From Actinoallomurus sp963799975 (GTDB taxonomy: Bacteria; Actinomycetota; Actinomycetes; Streptosporangiales; Streptosporangiaceae): 64,000 bases of DNA. The notes under the pieces were generated by a model. That model was not told the origin of the DNA, ran no database searches, and saw only the letters and a program-made list of their open reading frames with translations. This document shows, piece by piece, positions 40,429 to 51,368 of the stretch. Every line of letters begins with the position of its first letter. The stretch's first letter is position 1. The position numbers and the translations under genes were made by a program. The stretch lies in NCBI GenBank assembly GCA_963799975.1, contig CAWCZF010000003.1, positions 124,001-188,000 of the forward strand. Reading direction: 5' to 3'.

Positions 40429-42234
40429 ATGACTGGAAGAAGGACGGGGCTGAAGGCAGCGGCCGCCATCGGCGTGCTGGCTGTCGGCATGGCCGCGTGT
40501 GGCGGCGGCAACGGCGGCGGCACCAAGACCGACGACGGCAAGCCCAAGAAGGGCGGCACGCTGAAGCTCGTCGGCGCCGGCGGCCAGGACAACCTGGACC
40601 CGACCAGCGCCTACAGCACGACGTCGAGCGCCTTCCAGCGGACCTACTCGCGCCAGCTGTTCGGCTACCCGGCGTCCAAGGACCCGAAGGAGTCCAGCAC
40701 CCCGGTTCCCGACGCTGCGGCCGAGATGCCCACCCCGGACAACGGCGGCATCAGCAAGGACGGCCTGACGTACAAGATCAAAATCCGTCCGGGCATCATG
40801 TGGGACTCACAGCCGCCGCGGCCGTTGGTGGCCGGCGACTTCGTGCGTAGTTTCAAGCACATGTGCAACCCGGCATCCCCCGTCGGCGCCCCGAACTACT
40901 ACCTTCCGGCGATCAAGGGCATGCAGTCCTACTGCGACCCGTTCCTGAAGGACAAGAAGCTCCAGCAGGACCCCAAGGGCATCGAGGCGTACGAGACCGG
41001 GCACGAGATCTCGGGCGTCAAGGCCCTGGACGACGCGGACATCCAGTTCACGCTGACCAAGCCCGCCTCGGACTTCATCAACCTGCTCGCCATGACGTTC
41101 GCGTCGGCGGTTCCGGTCGAGTACTACAAGTACGTTCCGGGCACCCCTGACCAGTTCCGTCACCTCGTGTCGGCCGGTCCGTACAAGATCACGCAGTTCA
41201 ACCCCGGCAAGTCGATCACCTTCGCCAAGAACCCGAACTGGAAGCAGGACAGCGACCCCCTGCGCCACCAGTACGTCGACGCGATCCAGGTGACCGAGGG
41301 CCAGGACTCGCCCGAGAGCGTGCAGCAGCAGGTCGAGGGCGGCAGCGCCGACCTGTCCATGGACGTGGCGATGCCGGCGTCGGCGCTCGGCCGGCTCGCG
41401 GCCAAGAACGACCCGAACCTCACGGTCAACGGCCCGCCGAACTCCAACCCGTACCTGGTCTTCAACCTCAAGAGCCCGAACGCCGGCAAGGCGATCCAGA
41501 AGGTCAAGGTCCGGCAGGCGATCGAGTACGCGATCAACAAGGTCGCGCTGGCCCGCATCTACGGCGGACCGAAGTACAACACGCCGCTGAACACCGTCAT
41601 CCCGCCGGACAGCGTCGGCTACCAGGACTACAACCTGTACCCGACGCCGGGCAGCCAGGGTGACCCGGGCAAGTGCAAGACGCTGCTCGCGGCGGCCGGC
41701 TACCCGAACGGCTTCAAGCTCAAGGCCGCCTACCGCCAGGCGGGCAACCACCCGGCGATCTTCCAGAGCTACGCGCAGGACCTCAAGGCGTGTGGCATCA
41801 CCGTCGAGGGCGTGCCGGTCCCGCAGGCCGACTTCTACACGCAGTTCCTGCAGAAGACCGACAACACCCTGGCCGGCAAGTGGGACGTCGCGGCGCCCGG
41901 CTGGATCCCCGACTGGTTCGGCAACAACGGCCGCGCGGTCGTCTCCCCGCTGTTCGACGGCCGCAACTGGGCCGATGGCACCTCCAACTACGGTGACTAC
42001 GACAGCCCGGTGACCAACAGCCTGATCGACAAGGCCCTCACGGCCAAGTCGCTCGAGGAGACCCAGAACTACTGGCACCAGGCCGACATGCAGATCATGA
42101 AGGACGCGGCGATCGTGCCCTTCATGGCCCAGAAGACCCCGTGGTACCACTCCACGCGAGTCAAGGGCGCCGTATGGCTGCCGATCGCCCAGCAGTTCGA
42201 CTACACCAACCTGTGGCTCGGCTCCGGTAGCTGA
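40429..42234 (+). CDS. Peptide/nickel-type ABC transporter substrate-binding lipoprotein
   Basis: The product has 601 residues. The lipobox AVGMAAC places Cys about 24, followed by a GGGNGGG linker. SBP_bac_5 features include LVGAGGQDNLDPTSAYSTTSSAFQRTYSRQLFGY, SFKHMCNPASPVGAPNYYLPAIKGMQSYCDPFL, VKVRQAIEYAINK and IVPFMAQKTPWYHSTRVKG. The lipoprotein is held outside the membrane and delivers oligopeptides or similar to the permease genes encoded downstream. Class 5 proteins also bind nickel, so the ligand is uncertain. Confidence 0.93.
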   Translation: MTGRRTGLKAAAAIGVLAVGMAACGGGNGGGTKTDDGKPKKGGTLKLVGAGGQDNLDPTSAYSTTSSAFQRTYSRQLFGYPASKDPKESSTPVPDAAAEMPTPDNGGISKDGLTYKIKIRPGIMWDSQPPRPLVAGDFVRSFKHMCNPASPVGAPNYYLPAIKGMQSYCDPFLKDKKLQQDPKGIEAYETGHEISGVKALDDADIQFTLTKPASDFINLLAMTFASAVPVEYYKYVPGTPDQFRHLVSAGPYKITQFNPGKSITFAKNPNWKQDSDPLRHQYVDAIQVTEGQDSPESVQQQVEGGSADLSMDVAMPASALGRLAAKNDPNLTVNGPPNSNPYLVFNLKSPNAGKAIQKVKVRQAIEYAINKVALARIYGGPKYNTPLNTVIPPDSVGYQDYNLYPTPGSQGDPGKCKTLLAAAGYPNGFKLKAAYRQAGNHPAIFQSYAQDLKACGITVEGVPVPQADFYTQFLQKTDNTLAGKWDVAAPGWIPDWFGNNGRAVVSPLFDGRNWADGTSNYGDYDSPVTNSLIDKALTAKSLEETQNYWHQADMQIMKDAAIVPFMAQKTPWYHSTRVKGAVWLPIAQQFDYTNLWLGSGS

Positions 42235-42249
42235 CGTACAACAGCAGGT

Positions 42250-42297
42250 AGCAGTGCGGCCGGGCGCGTCGGTGGCGGCGAGCCCGGCCGCACTGCT
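42250..42297 (+). terminator. Hairpin between the binding protein and the ATPase genes
   Basis: AGCAGTGCGGCCGGGC pairs perfectly with GCCCGGCCGCACTGCT around a 16-base loop. It probably lowers read-through so that the binding protein is made in excess, or protects the upstream mRNA end. Confidence 0.75.
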
Positions 42298-42419
42298 GTA
42301 CGGCTCCCGTAACGGAGCTGTACCGTCCAATGGCGGCGATGTCCCAGGCGGAGCCGTCCTCAGGTAAGACAATGCTGTGGCTCTCCCATGAGGCAGCATG
42401 CTTTCGCGAAGGGGAGGAC

Positions 42420-43495
42420 ATGAGCCTTCTCGAGGTCCGAGACCTGAAGGTCTCTTTCGACACATCAGACGGCTTGGTCCAGGCGGTCCGTGGCGTGTCG
42501 TTCACCGTCGAGCGAGGAAAGACACTGGGCATCGTCGGTGAGTCCGGCTCAGGGAAGAGCGTCTCCACCCAGACGCTCCTCGGCCTGACGGCCGGCGCTC
42601 TGATCGATGGTGAGGCCCTCTTCGAGGGCCAGGACCTTCTCGCCATGACCGACGCGCAACTGCGCCGGGTCCGTGGCAAGGAGATCGCGATGATCTTCCA
42701 GGACCCTCTGTCGAGCCTGCATCCGCTCTACAAAGTGGGGCGGCAGATCGCCGAGATGATCCGGCAGCACGAGCCGGACGTCAACAAGGCACAGGCGCGC
42801 AAGCGCGCCGTCGAACTCCTCGGCATGGTCGGCATCCCCGAGCCCGAGCAGCGAGTCGACGACTACCCGCACCAGTTCTCCGGCGGCATGCGCCAGCGCG
42901 CGATGATCGCCATGGCACTGTCACTCAACCCCAAGCTCATCGTGGCGGACGAGCCGACCACCGCGCTGGACGCGACCGTACAGGCCCAGATCCTCGACCT
43001 CATGCTGCGGCTGCAGAACGAGTTCGACACCGCGCTCATCATGATCACGCACGATCTCGGCGTGATCGCCGACCTCGCCGACGAGGTGCTGGTGATGTAC
43101 GGCGGCAAGCCCGTCGAGCACGCGGACCGGCGCTCGCTCTACTACCGCCCCCACCACCCGTACACCAAGGGTCTGCTCGAGTCGATCCCCGGCTCGACCG
43201 GGGCCAAGGAGCGGCTGAAGCCCATCGCCGGCCAGCCGCCCTCGCTCATCAACCTCCCCGCGGGCTGTTCCTTCCACCCGCGCTGTGAGTACGTCATGGA
43301 CCGCTGCCCGACAGACGAGCCGCCGCTCAGCGCGGTCACCGACAATGACGGCTTCCCGGCACTCGGGCACATGTCCGCCTGCTGGCTGCCGGGCGAGGCC
43401 GCCGGCCTCGGCGCGGACACCGAACGGCTACGTCAGGAGGCCGCGGCGCAGGGACGTACGTCGGCCGGCACCGTCGTGGACGCGGGGGAGGCGAA

Positions 43496-43499
<4 letters not shown>
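42420..43499 (+). CDS. Peptide ABC transporter ATP-binding protein (DppD/OppD type)
   Basis: The product has 359 residues. Walker A is GESGSGKSV, the Q-loop region IFQDPLSSLHPLYKVG, the signature FSGGMRQR, Walker B LIVADEPTTALD, and H-loop MITHDLGVIA. The C-terminal oligopeptide domain has PYTKGLLESIPG and the C-x6-C-type CSFHPRCEYVMDRCP. ATG at 42420 lies after AGGGGAGG; the open frame to 42330 is unsupported. Its stop overlaps the next gene by 4 bases. Confidence 0.96.
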
Positions 43500-44566
<1,067 letters not shown>

Positions 44567-44575
44567 GTATCGATC

Positions 44576-45559
44576 ATGAGCCTCACTGATCTCGAAGCCG
44601 AGGCATCGGTCCCGGCAGCAGCCGAAGTTCCCGGCGGACGCACGATCGAGGGCCGCAGCCCCTGGCAGCTCGCCTGGGCGCGGCTCCGCACCGACAAGGC
44701 CGCGATGATCTCCCTCACGGTGATCATCCTGCTCATCCTCATGGCGCTGGCGGCGCCGCTCGTCGGCAAGTGGGTCGGCTACCAGCCCGACTTCGGCGAC
44801 CGCAAGTTCGGCGTCACCGACGACGGCCTGCCGGTCGGCCCGAACGGCCACCACGTGCTCGGCACGGACCGGCTCGGCCGCGACATCCTCGTACGCGCCG
44901 TGTACGGCGCGCGCGTCTCGCTGCTCGTCGGTCTGCTCTCGACCGCACTCGCGGTGTTCTTCGGCGTCATCATCGGCGCGACGGCCGGCTACTACGGCGG
45001 CGCGGTCGACACGATCCTGGCCCGGTTCATGGACGTGACGCTGTCGTTCCCGTACCTGCTGTTCGCCGTCGCGCTCGCCGCGGCGTTCGGCGCCAGCACA
45101 CCGCTGACGATCTTCGTCATCACGTTCTTCTCGTTCGCCTCGATCGGCCGCATCGTCCGCGGACAGGTACTCCAGATCAAGGAGCGGGAGTTCATCGAGG
45201 CGGCGCGTTCGCTCGGCGCGAAGAACGTACGGATCATGTTCATCGACGTGATCCCCAACCTCATGGCGCCGGTGACCGTGCTCGGGTCGATGACGATCCC
45301 GACCGCGATCATCTTCGAGTCGACGCTGTCCTTCCTCGGCGCCGGCACCGACCCGCGCACGCCGAGCTGGGGCAACATGCTGTCGGACGCGACCGAGAGC
45401 TACACGGTCGCGTGGTGGACGCTGTTCATCCCTGCGCTGTTCCTGCTGATCACCACGCTGGCGTTCAACATCCTCGGCGACGCCGTACGCGACGCGCTCG
45501 ACCCGCGGTCGGAGCGGCTGTTCGCGGCCCAGAAGGCCAACCGGAAGAAGAGGAAGTAG
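44576..45559 (+). CDS. Peptide ABC transporter permease (DppC type)
   Basis: The product has 327 residues. An N-terminal polar segment leads to RSPWQLAWARLRTDKAAMISLTVIILLILMALAAPLV, then HVLGTDRLGRDILVRAVYGARVSLLVGLLS (OppC signature). The EAA loop that docks with the ATPases is EFIEAARSLGAKNVRIMFIDVIPN, and the end is GDAVRDALDPR. Six spans are predicted. Confidence 0.95.
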   Translation: MSLTDLEAEASVPAAAEVPGGRTIEGRSPWQLAWARLRTDKAAMISLTVIILLILMALAAPLVGKWVGYQPDFGDRKFGVTDDGLPVGPNGHHVLGTDRLGRDILVRAVYGARVSLLVGLLSTALAVFFGVIIGATAGYYGGAVDTILARFMDVTLSFPYLLFAVALAAAFGASTPLTIFVITFFSFASIGRIVRGQVLQIKEREFIEAARSLGAKNVRIMFIDVIPNLMAPVTVLGSMTIPTAIIFESTLSFLGAGTDPRTPSWGNMLSDATESYTVAWWTLFIPALFLLITTLAFNILGDAVRDALDPRSERLFAAQKANRKKRK

Positions 45560-45567
45560 GCACCGGC

Positions 45568-46512
45568 ATGTTCCGTTTCCTGATTCGGCGCGTCCTCTTC
45601 GGGATCCTGGTCCTGTGGATCGTCACCCTGGGCGTCTTCCTGCTGTTCTTCGGCACCTCCAAGGACCCGGCGGCGCGCTTCGCCGGCAAGTCCGCGACCC
45701 CCGACACGCTCGCCCTCGTACGGCACCGGCTGGGCCTGGACGACCCGCTGCCGGTCCAGTACTGGCACTTCGTCTCACGCCTCCTGCACGGCAACCTCGG
45801 CTACTCCTTCGCCACGCAGAGCTCGGTCACCAGCATGATCAGGGGCGCGCTGCCGGCCAGCCTGTCGCTGATCTTCGGCGCGGCCGTGCTGTGGCTGGCG
45901 ACCGGCATCATCGCGGGCGTCATCAGCGCCACCCGCGCCCGCACGCTGCTCGACCGCGGCATCACCCTGGCGGTACTCGTGGGCATCTCGATGCCGGCGT
46001 TCATCGTCGGCCTGACGCTCTCCTACGCCCTCGCCGTCAAGGTGCAACTCTTCCCGCAGACCGGTTTCGTCCCGATCCAGGACAACCCGGTGCAGTGGTT
46101 CCAGCATCTGATCCTCCCCTGGATCACGCTGGCGCTGCTCCAGTCGGCCGTCTACACGCGGCTGACGCGCGGCTCGCTGCTGGACGTGCTCGGTGAGGAC
46201 TACATCCGCACCGCGCGCGCCAAGGGCCTGCCGGAGCGCCGGGTGATCTACCGGCACGGCCTGCGGTCCGCGCTCACCCCGGTCGTCACGCAGGCGGGCG
46301 TCGACATCGGCGTCCTGATCGGCGGCACCCTGGTCACCGAGTCCGTCTTCGGGCTCCAGGGCATCGGCCAGATGACGGTCCAGTCGCTGACCAACGGCGA
46401 CCTGCCGGTCATCATGGGCGTGGTGCTGATCGCCGCGTTCTTCGTGGTGCTCGGCAACCTCGTGGTGGACGTCGCCTACTCCTTCCTCGACCCGCGCGTA
46501 CGGCTCTCCTGA
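45568..46512 (+). CDS. Peptide ABC transporter permease (DppB type)
   Basis: The product has 314 residues. FRFLIRRVLFGILVLWIVTLGVFLLF begins the OppB-type chain. LVRHRLGLDDPLPVQYWHFVSRLLHGNLGYSF is the typical first loop. The EAA loop is DYIRTARAKGLPERRVIYRHGLRSALTPVVT. The gene is placed after the DppC-type gene, whereas DppB usually precedes DppC. ATG at 45568 lies after AAGAGGAAG. An operon terminator follows. Confidence 0.95.
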   Translation: MFRFLIRRVLFGILVLWIVTLGVFLLFFGTSKDPAARFAGKSATPDTLALVRHRLGLDDPLPVQYWHFVSRLLHGNLGYSFATQSSVTSMIRGALPASLSLIFGAAVLWLATGIIAGVISATRARTLLDRGITLAVLVGISMPAFIVGLTLSYALAVKVQLFPQTGFVPIQDNPVQWFQHLILPWITLALLQSAVYTRLTRGSLLDVLGEDYIRTARAKGLPERRVIYRHGLRSALTPVVTQAGVDIGVLIGGTLVTESVFGLQGIGQMTVQSLTNGDLPVIMGVVLIAAFFVVLGNLVVDVAYSFLDPRVRLS

Positions 46513-46525
46513 CGCACGCGCGCAT

Positions 46526-46567
46526 CCGGACGGCCGGTCGCCCCCCACGGGGTGGCCGGCCGTCCGG
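46526..46567 (+). terminator. Terminator of the peptide ABC operon
   Basis: CCGGACGGCCGG pairs with CCGGCCGTCCGG; the 18-base inner part has CCCC/GGGG pairing. It is followed by CTTCTCG. Confidence 0.8.
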
Positions 46568-46594
46568 CTTCTCGTGCTGATCTAGGCTGTGGCC

Positions 46595-47908
46595 GTGTCG
46601 TACGCGTCGGATCTGCGGCTGGTCCTGCGGGGCCGGGACTTTCGCCGCCTGTTCGCGACGCGGCTCGTCTCCGCGCTCGCCGACGGCGTGTTCCAGGTGG
46701 GCATCGCGGGCTACGTGCTTTTCTCGCCCGAGCAGGAGGCCACCGCTGCCGAGGCGGCGGCGACCGCCGCGGTGCTGCTGCTGCCGTACTCCATCCTCGG
46801 GCCGTTCGCGGGGGTCTTCATCGACCGGTGGCGGCGGCGGCAGATCCTCGTACGCGCGCCGCTGATCCGCGCCGCGCTGCTGGGCGGCACCGCGCTGCTG
46901 CTGGTGTACGGCTACGACGGCGCGCCGTTCCTGCTGTCCGCGCTGCTGGTGCTGGGCGTTAACCGGTTCTTCCTGTCCGCGCTCTCGGCCGCGCTGCCGC
47001 GCGTGGTCGGCCGGGCCGAGCTGATCACCGCGAACGCCGTCTCGGTCACCTCGGGCACGATGGCGGCCTTCGCCGGGGCCGGCGTCGGCTACCTGCTGCG
47101 GCTGATGTTCGGCGCCGACCGGCACGGCACCGCCCTCGTCGTGCTGTGCGCGGCCGTCGCGTACGTCGCGACGTCGGCCATCGCCACCTCGCTCGGCCGC
47201 GACCTGCTCGGCCCGGAGCCGCGTGAGGCGCGCCCGGAGACGCGCGAGGCGGTGGGCGAGGTGCTGCGCGGCCTGGCCGACGGGGCACGGCACGTGTGGG
47301 AGCGGCGCGCGGCCGCGGCGGCGCTCGGCGCGATCGGCGTGCACCGCTTCCTGTACGGCATCACGACGATCATGACGGTGCTGCTGTTCCGCAACTACTT
47401 CACCGACAGCGCGCAGGCCGGCATGGGCGGCTTCGCGCTGACGCTCGTCGTGTCCGGCTTCGGGTACTTCCTGGCCGCCATCATCACCCCGCTGGTCACC
47501 GAGCGGATCAGCAAGGAGATCTGGATCACCGCGCAGCTCGCGTTCGCCGGCGTGGCCGAGGTGGTGCTGGCCGGGCCGTTTTCGCCGGCGCCGTTCATCG
47601 TCGGCGGGTTCGCGCTGGGCCTCGCCGCCCAAGGCGTGAAGCTCTGTGTGGACACGATCGTGCAGACGATCATCTCCGACGCCTACCGCGGGCGGGTGTT
47701 CTCCTTCTACGACATGATCTTCAACGGCCTGTACGTCGCGGGCTTCGCCGTGGCGGCGGCCATCCTCCCGCCGACCGGGAAGTCCTACGCCGCGCTCGCC
47801 GTGATCGGCGTCGGCTACCTGCTCGCCGCGTGCGGCTACCGCCTGGCCGCCGGACGGCCCGCCGAGGTCACGACGGGGGTGCGACCGCGGCCACCATCGC
47901 GCCGGTGA
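46595..47908 (+). CDS. MFS transporter
   Basis: The product has 437 residues with about 12 spans. Motifs are RDFRRLFATRLVSALADGVFQVGIAGYVLF, and GPFAGVFIDRWRRRQILV, the MFS motif A between spans 2 and 3. It resembles proton-driven exporters (MFS_1/DHA3-like). GTG at 46595 is chosen because TAGGCT ends 6 bases before it; GTG at 46589 would sit on the promoter. Its last 41 bases overlap the 3' end of bioA on the other strand. Confidence 0.9.
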   Translation: MSYASDLRLVLRGRDFRRLFATRLVSALADGVFQVGIAGYVLFSPEQEATAAEAAATAAVLLLPYSILGPFAGVFIDRWRRRQILVRAPLIRAALLGGTALLLVYGYDGAPFLLSALLVLGVNRFFLSALSAALPRVVGRAELITANAVSVTSGTMAAFAGAGVGYLLRLMFGADRHGTALVVLCAAVAYVATSAIATSLGRDLLGPEPREARPETREAVGEVLRGLADGARHVWERRAAAAALGAIGVHRFLYGITTIMTVLLFRNYFTDSAQAGMGGFALTLVVSGFGYFLAAIITPLVTERISKEIWITAQLAFAGVAEVVLAGPFSPAPFIVGGFALGLAAQGVKLCVDTIVQTIISDAYRGRVFSFYDMIFNGLYVAGFAVAAAILPPTGKSYAALAVIGVGYLLAACGYRLAAGRPAEVTTGVRPRPPSRR

Positions 47909-49142
47909 TCCGGTCGAGGTCGTCGGGCGACGTGACGTAGGGCGGCATCGTGTAGATCAGGTTGCGGAACGGCCGCAGCCACACGCCGCGCCGCATGACC
48001 GTCTCCTGCACCGCGGGCACGTCCACCGGCTCGGCGGTCTCGATGACGCCGATCGCGCCGAGCACCCGCACGTCGCGTACGCCCGGCAGGCCGCGCGCCG
48101 GCTCCAGCCCACGGAGCAGCCCCTTCTCGATGCCGGCCACCTCGCCGCGCCAGTCGCGCTCGGCGAGCAGCCCGAGGGAGGCGATGGCGGCCGCGCACGC
48201 GAGCGGGTTGGCCATGTAGGTCGGGCCGTGCATGAGCACGCCGGCCTCGCCCTCGCTGATCCCGCGCGCCACCCGGTCGGTGCAGAGCGTCGCGGCCATC
48301 GTCAGGTAGCCGCCGGTGAGCGCCTTGCCCACGCACATGATGTCCGGCGCGACGCCCGCGTGCTCGCAGCCGAAGAACTCTCCCGTACGGCCGAAGCCGG
48401 TGGCGATCTCGTCCAGGATCAGCAGCACGTCGTGCTCGTCGGCCAGCTCGCGCAGCAGCCGTAGCCAGACCGGGTCATGAAAGCGCATGCCGCCGGCGCC
48501 CTGCACGATCGGCTCCACGATGATCGCCGCCACCTCGTGTGCGTGCTCGGCGACGAGCCGCCGCAGCTCCGCGGCGTACGCCGGGTCGTCGGGGCCGGTC
48601 GGTGGCCGCGGCGCGAACACATGCCGCGGCAACAGGTCCGCGAACAGGTGGTGCATGCCGCCGACCGGGTCGCACACCGCCATCGCGCCGAACGTGTCGC
48701 CGTGGTAGCCGCCCCGCACCGTCAGCAGCCGGGTCCGGTCCGTACGGCCGCGCGAGCGCCAGTACTGGAGCGCCATCTTGATCGCGACGTCCACCGAGAC
48801 GGACCCGGAGTCGGCGAAGAACACCTTGGTGAGGGGTTCGGGCGTAAGGTCGATCAGCAGCCGCGCCAGCCGCACCGCGAGCGGGTGCGTGAGGCCGCCG
48901 AACATCACGTGCGCCATGTCCTGGAGCTGCGCGGTCACCGCGGCGTCCAGGGCCGGGTGGCGGTAGCCGTGGATGGCCGCCCACCACGACGCCATGCCGT
49001 CGACCAGCTCGCGGCCGTCGGCCAGCGTCAGGCGTACGCCCTCGGCCGCGACGACCGGGTGTACGGGCGCGGTGGAGGGCATGGGGGAGTACGGGTGCCA
49101 GATGTGCTCGCGGTCGAAGGCGAGGAGCTCCTCAGCGGACAT
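47868..49142 (-). CDS. bioA: Adenosylmethionine-8-amino-7-oxononanoate aminotransferase
   Basis: The product has 424 residues. Motifs are DREHIWHPYSPM, DGMASWWAAIHGYRHPALDAAV, FADSGSVSVDVAIKMALQYW, LTVRGGYHGDTFGAMAVCDP, LILDEIATGFGRTGEFFGCEH and PDIMCVGKALTGGYLTMAATL, the last with the PLP lysine. The enzyme makes 7,8-diaminopelargonate in biotin synthesis. bioF, bioD and bioB are not nearby. ATG at 49142 is 25 bases after the pcnA stop, so the two may be cotranscribed. GGGGAG lies very close to the ATG. Confidence 0.95.
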   Translation of the reverse strand: MSAEELLAFDREHIWHPYSPMPSTAPVHPVVAAEGVRLTLADGRELVDGMASWWAAIHGYRHPALDAAVTAQLQDMAHVMFGGLTHPLAVRLARLLIDLTPEPLTKVFFADSGSVSVDVAIKMALQYWRSRGRTDRTRLLTVRGGYHGDTFGAMAVCDPVGGMHHLFADLLPRHVFAPRPPTGPDDPAYAAELRRLVAEHAHEVAAIIVEPIVQGAGGMRFHDPVWLRLLRELADEHDVLLILDEIATGFGRTGEFFGCEHAGVAPDIMCVGKALTGGYLTMAATLCTDRVARGISEGEAGVLMHGPTYMANPLACAAAIASLGLLAERDWRGEVAGIEKGLLRGLEPARGLPGVRDVRVLGAIGVIETAEPVDVPAVQETVMRRGVWLRPFRNLIYTMPPYVTSPDDLDRITGAMVAAVAPPS

Positions 49143-49167
49143 GGCTCCCCATGATGGCAGCCGGCGC

Positions 49168-50595
49168 TCAGCTCTGGTCACGCCACCATTCGCGCAGGGC
49201 CTCCGTCGCGGCCTCCTTGCCGATCGGCCCGCGGTCCAGGCGCAGGTCGAGCAGGAACCGGTACGCCCTGCCGACGGCCGGCCCGGGCCCGAGGGCGAGG
49301 ACCTGCTGGATCTCGTGCCCGTCGAGCTCGGGACGGATCTTGGCCAGCTCCTCCTCCTGCTCCAGCCGCGCGATCCGTACTTCGAGGTCGTCGTAGGTGC
49401 GGGCGAGCGCGGCCGCCTTCCGCCGGTTGCGGGTCGTGCAGTCGGCGCGGGTGAGCTTGTGCAGCCGGGAGAGCAGGGGCCCGGCGTCGCGTACGTAGCG
49501 CCGCACCGCCGCGTCCGTCCACTCGCCCGTGCCGTAGCCGTGGAAGCGCAGGTGCAGCTCGACCAGCCGGGACACGTCCGCGACGACGTCCTTGGGATAG
49601 CGCAGCGCGACGAGGCGCGCCTTGCTCATCGAGGCGCCGACGACCTCGTGGTGGTGGAACGTCACGCGGCCGCCCTCGATGAAGGACCGGGTCTTGGGCT
49701 TGCCGATGTCGTGCAGCAGCGCCGCGAGCCGCAGGACGAGGTCCGGGCCGTCCTCCTCCTGCGCGATGGCCTGCTCCAAGACGATCAGCGAGTGCTCGTA
49801 GACGTCCTTGTGCCGGTGGTGCTCGTCGATCTCCAGCCGCAGCTTGGGCAGCTCGGGCAGCACCAGCGCGGCCAGGCCGGTGTCGACCAGGAGCGCCAGG
49901 CCGTCGCGCGGGTGCGCGCCCGTCAGCAGCTTGGACAGCTCGTCGCGTACCCGCTCGGCCGAGACGATCTCGATGCGGCCGGCCATCGCGGTCATCGCCT
50001 CGACGACCGGGGGGTCGAGGGCGAAGCCGAGCTGTGAGGCGAAGCGCGCGGCGCGCAGCATCCGCAGCGGATCGTCGCCGAAGGAGTCCTCGGGGCGGCC
50101 CGGCGTGCGGATCAGCTTGGCGCGCAGGTCTTCCATGCCGCCGTACGGGTCGACGAACTCATGGCCCGGCAGCCGTGCGGCCATGGCGTTCACCGCGAAG
50201 TCGCGGCGCGCGAGGTCGTCCTCCAGCGACGTGCCGTACGCGACCTCGGGCTTGCGCGACTTCGGGTCATAGGACTCGCTGCGGTACGTCGTGATCTCGA
50301 CCTGGTGCTCGCCCTTGCGCACGCCGACGGTGCCGAACTCGATGCCGATCGTCCACACGGCGTCCGCCCAGCCCTCGACGATCTCCAGGATGCGTTCCGG
50401 GCGCGCGTCGGTGGTGAAGTCCAGGTCGGCGACCGTACGGCCGAGCAGGACGTCGCGCACCGGCCCGCCGACGAGCGCGAGCTCATGACCCGCGGCGGCG
50501 AACACCCGGCCGAGGTCGTCGGCGAGCGGCGACGCGCGTCTCAGCAGCTCGCTGATGGCGCTGTGGCGGTCGGAGGTAAGTTCGTCGTTCGGCAC
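49168..50595 (-). CDS. pcnA: CCA tRNA nucleotidyltransferase / poly(A) polymerase-type
   Basis: The product has 475 residues. The nucleotidyltransferase core is HELALVGGPVRDVLLGRTVADLDFTTDARPE (G-G-x-V-R-D and D-x-D metal ligands), followed by RRDFAVNAMA and DDPLRMLRAARFASQLGF. A C-terminal HD domain is present (LAALLHDIGKPKT, HHEVVGA). It adds CCA to tRNA ends, which tRNA-Ser here needs. TACGCT ends 8 bases before GTG at 50595, so it is probably leaderless; the frame to 50631 is not needed. The divergent NUDIX gene is the usual neighbour (Rv3907c-Rv3908 pattern, from memory). Confidence 0.95.
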   Translation of the reverse strand: MPNDELTSDRHSAISELLRRASPLADDLGRVFAAAGHELALVGGPVRDVLLGRTVADLDFTTDARPERILEIVEGWADAVWTIGIEFGTVGVRKGEHQVEITTYRSESYDPKSRKPEVAYGTSLEDDLARRDFAVNAMAARLPGHEFVDPYGGMEDLRAKLIRTPGRPEDSFGDDPLRMLRAARFASQLGFALDPPVVEAMTAMAGRIEIVSAERVRDELSKLLTGAHPRDGLALLVDTGLAALVLPELPKLRLEIDEHHRHKDVYEHSLIVLEQAIAQEEDGPDLVLRLAALLHDIGKPKTRSFIEGGRVTFHHHEVVGASMSKARLVALRYPKDVVADVSRLVELHLRFHGYGTGEWTDAAVRRYVRDAGPLLSRLHKLTRADCTTRNRRKAAALARTYDDLEVRIARLEQEEELAKIRPELDGHEIQQVLALGPGPAVGRAYRFLLDLRLDRGPIGKEAATEALREWWRDQS

Positions 50596-50894
50596 GGCAA
50601 TCGAGCGTAGAACCTCGCAGGTGACAGGCAAAACGCGAATCGCGTCCGGCTTGATCGTCCGATGTTGCGAAACGACGGCATATCCGCAGCCCAGGCCGTG
50701 GACCCGAGCAGTGAAGACACACTCTTCATTCGTCGTCCGTGGCCGAAGTGACAGGCCGCGCGTACGCGGTCGCCTGGGCCGCGCGGCACCGCGGGGCGTG
50801 CCGGGGCGCCGTATGGGGCCGCACTACGGGCGGTACCCCGAAATCGTCCAGAGCTTTGACCGAATACGCATGAGTGGCTACTACGATTGCCGCC

Positions 50895-51368
50895 GTGTCC
50901 CGCCCGCGCAGTCGCCGACGGCTCGCCGGCCCGCCCCGCCCTCACCAGGAGGAGACGTCGGCGGGCGGCTTGGTCGTCGACATCGCGGGCGCCCGGCGCG
51001 CGGCGCTGATCGCCCGGTACGGCCGCGAAGGCCGGCTCCGGTGGTCGCTGCCGAAGGGCCACGTCGAAGACGAGGAGACGATCGAGGAGGCGGCGGTGCG
51101 GGAGGTCGAGGAGGAGACCGGCATCCGCGGCCGGATCCTGGCTCCGCTCGGCGCCGTCGACTACTGGTTCTCCGCCGACCGCCGGCGGATTCACAAGACG
51201 GTGCACCACCATCTCCTGCTCGCCATCGGCGGCGCCCTGTCCGACGCCGACCTCGAGGTCGCCGAGGTCGCCTGGTTCCCACTCGCCGAGGTGGCCGGCC
51301 GGCTCGCCCACGCTGACGAGCGCAGGCTCGTCGCCCTCGTGCCCACACTGCTCGCGGACGTGACGTGA
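50895..51368 (+). CDS. NUDIX hydrolase (MutT4-like)
   Basis: The product has 157 residues. The Nudix box reads GHVEDEETIEEAAVREVEEETGI, matching G-x5-E-x7-R-E-h-x-E-E-x-G. SAGGLVVD and RLRWSLPKGH precede it. TACGAT ends 7 bases before GTG at 50895, suggesting a leaderless start; GTG at 50874 lies upstream of that box. It overlaps the DUF6049 gene (GTGA). It corresponds to mutT4 in mycobacteria; the substrate, probably a nucleotide, is not determined. Confidence 0.92.
   Translation: MSRPRSRRRLAGPPRPHQEETSAGGLVVDIAGARRAALIARYGREGRLRWSLPKGHVEDEETIEEAAVREVEEETGIRGRILAPLGAVDYWFSADRRRIHKTVHHHLLLAIGGALSDADLEVAEVAWFPLAEVAGRLAHADERRLVALVPTLLADVT

Noticed and set aside
47868..47908. 41-bp tail overlap of MFS and bioA as an error
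   Set aside because: Both frames keep family-like sequence close to their ends; short convergent overlaps are common in compact actinobacterial DNA.
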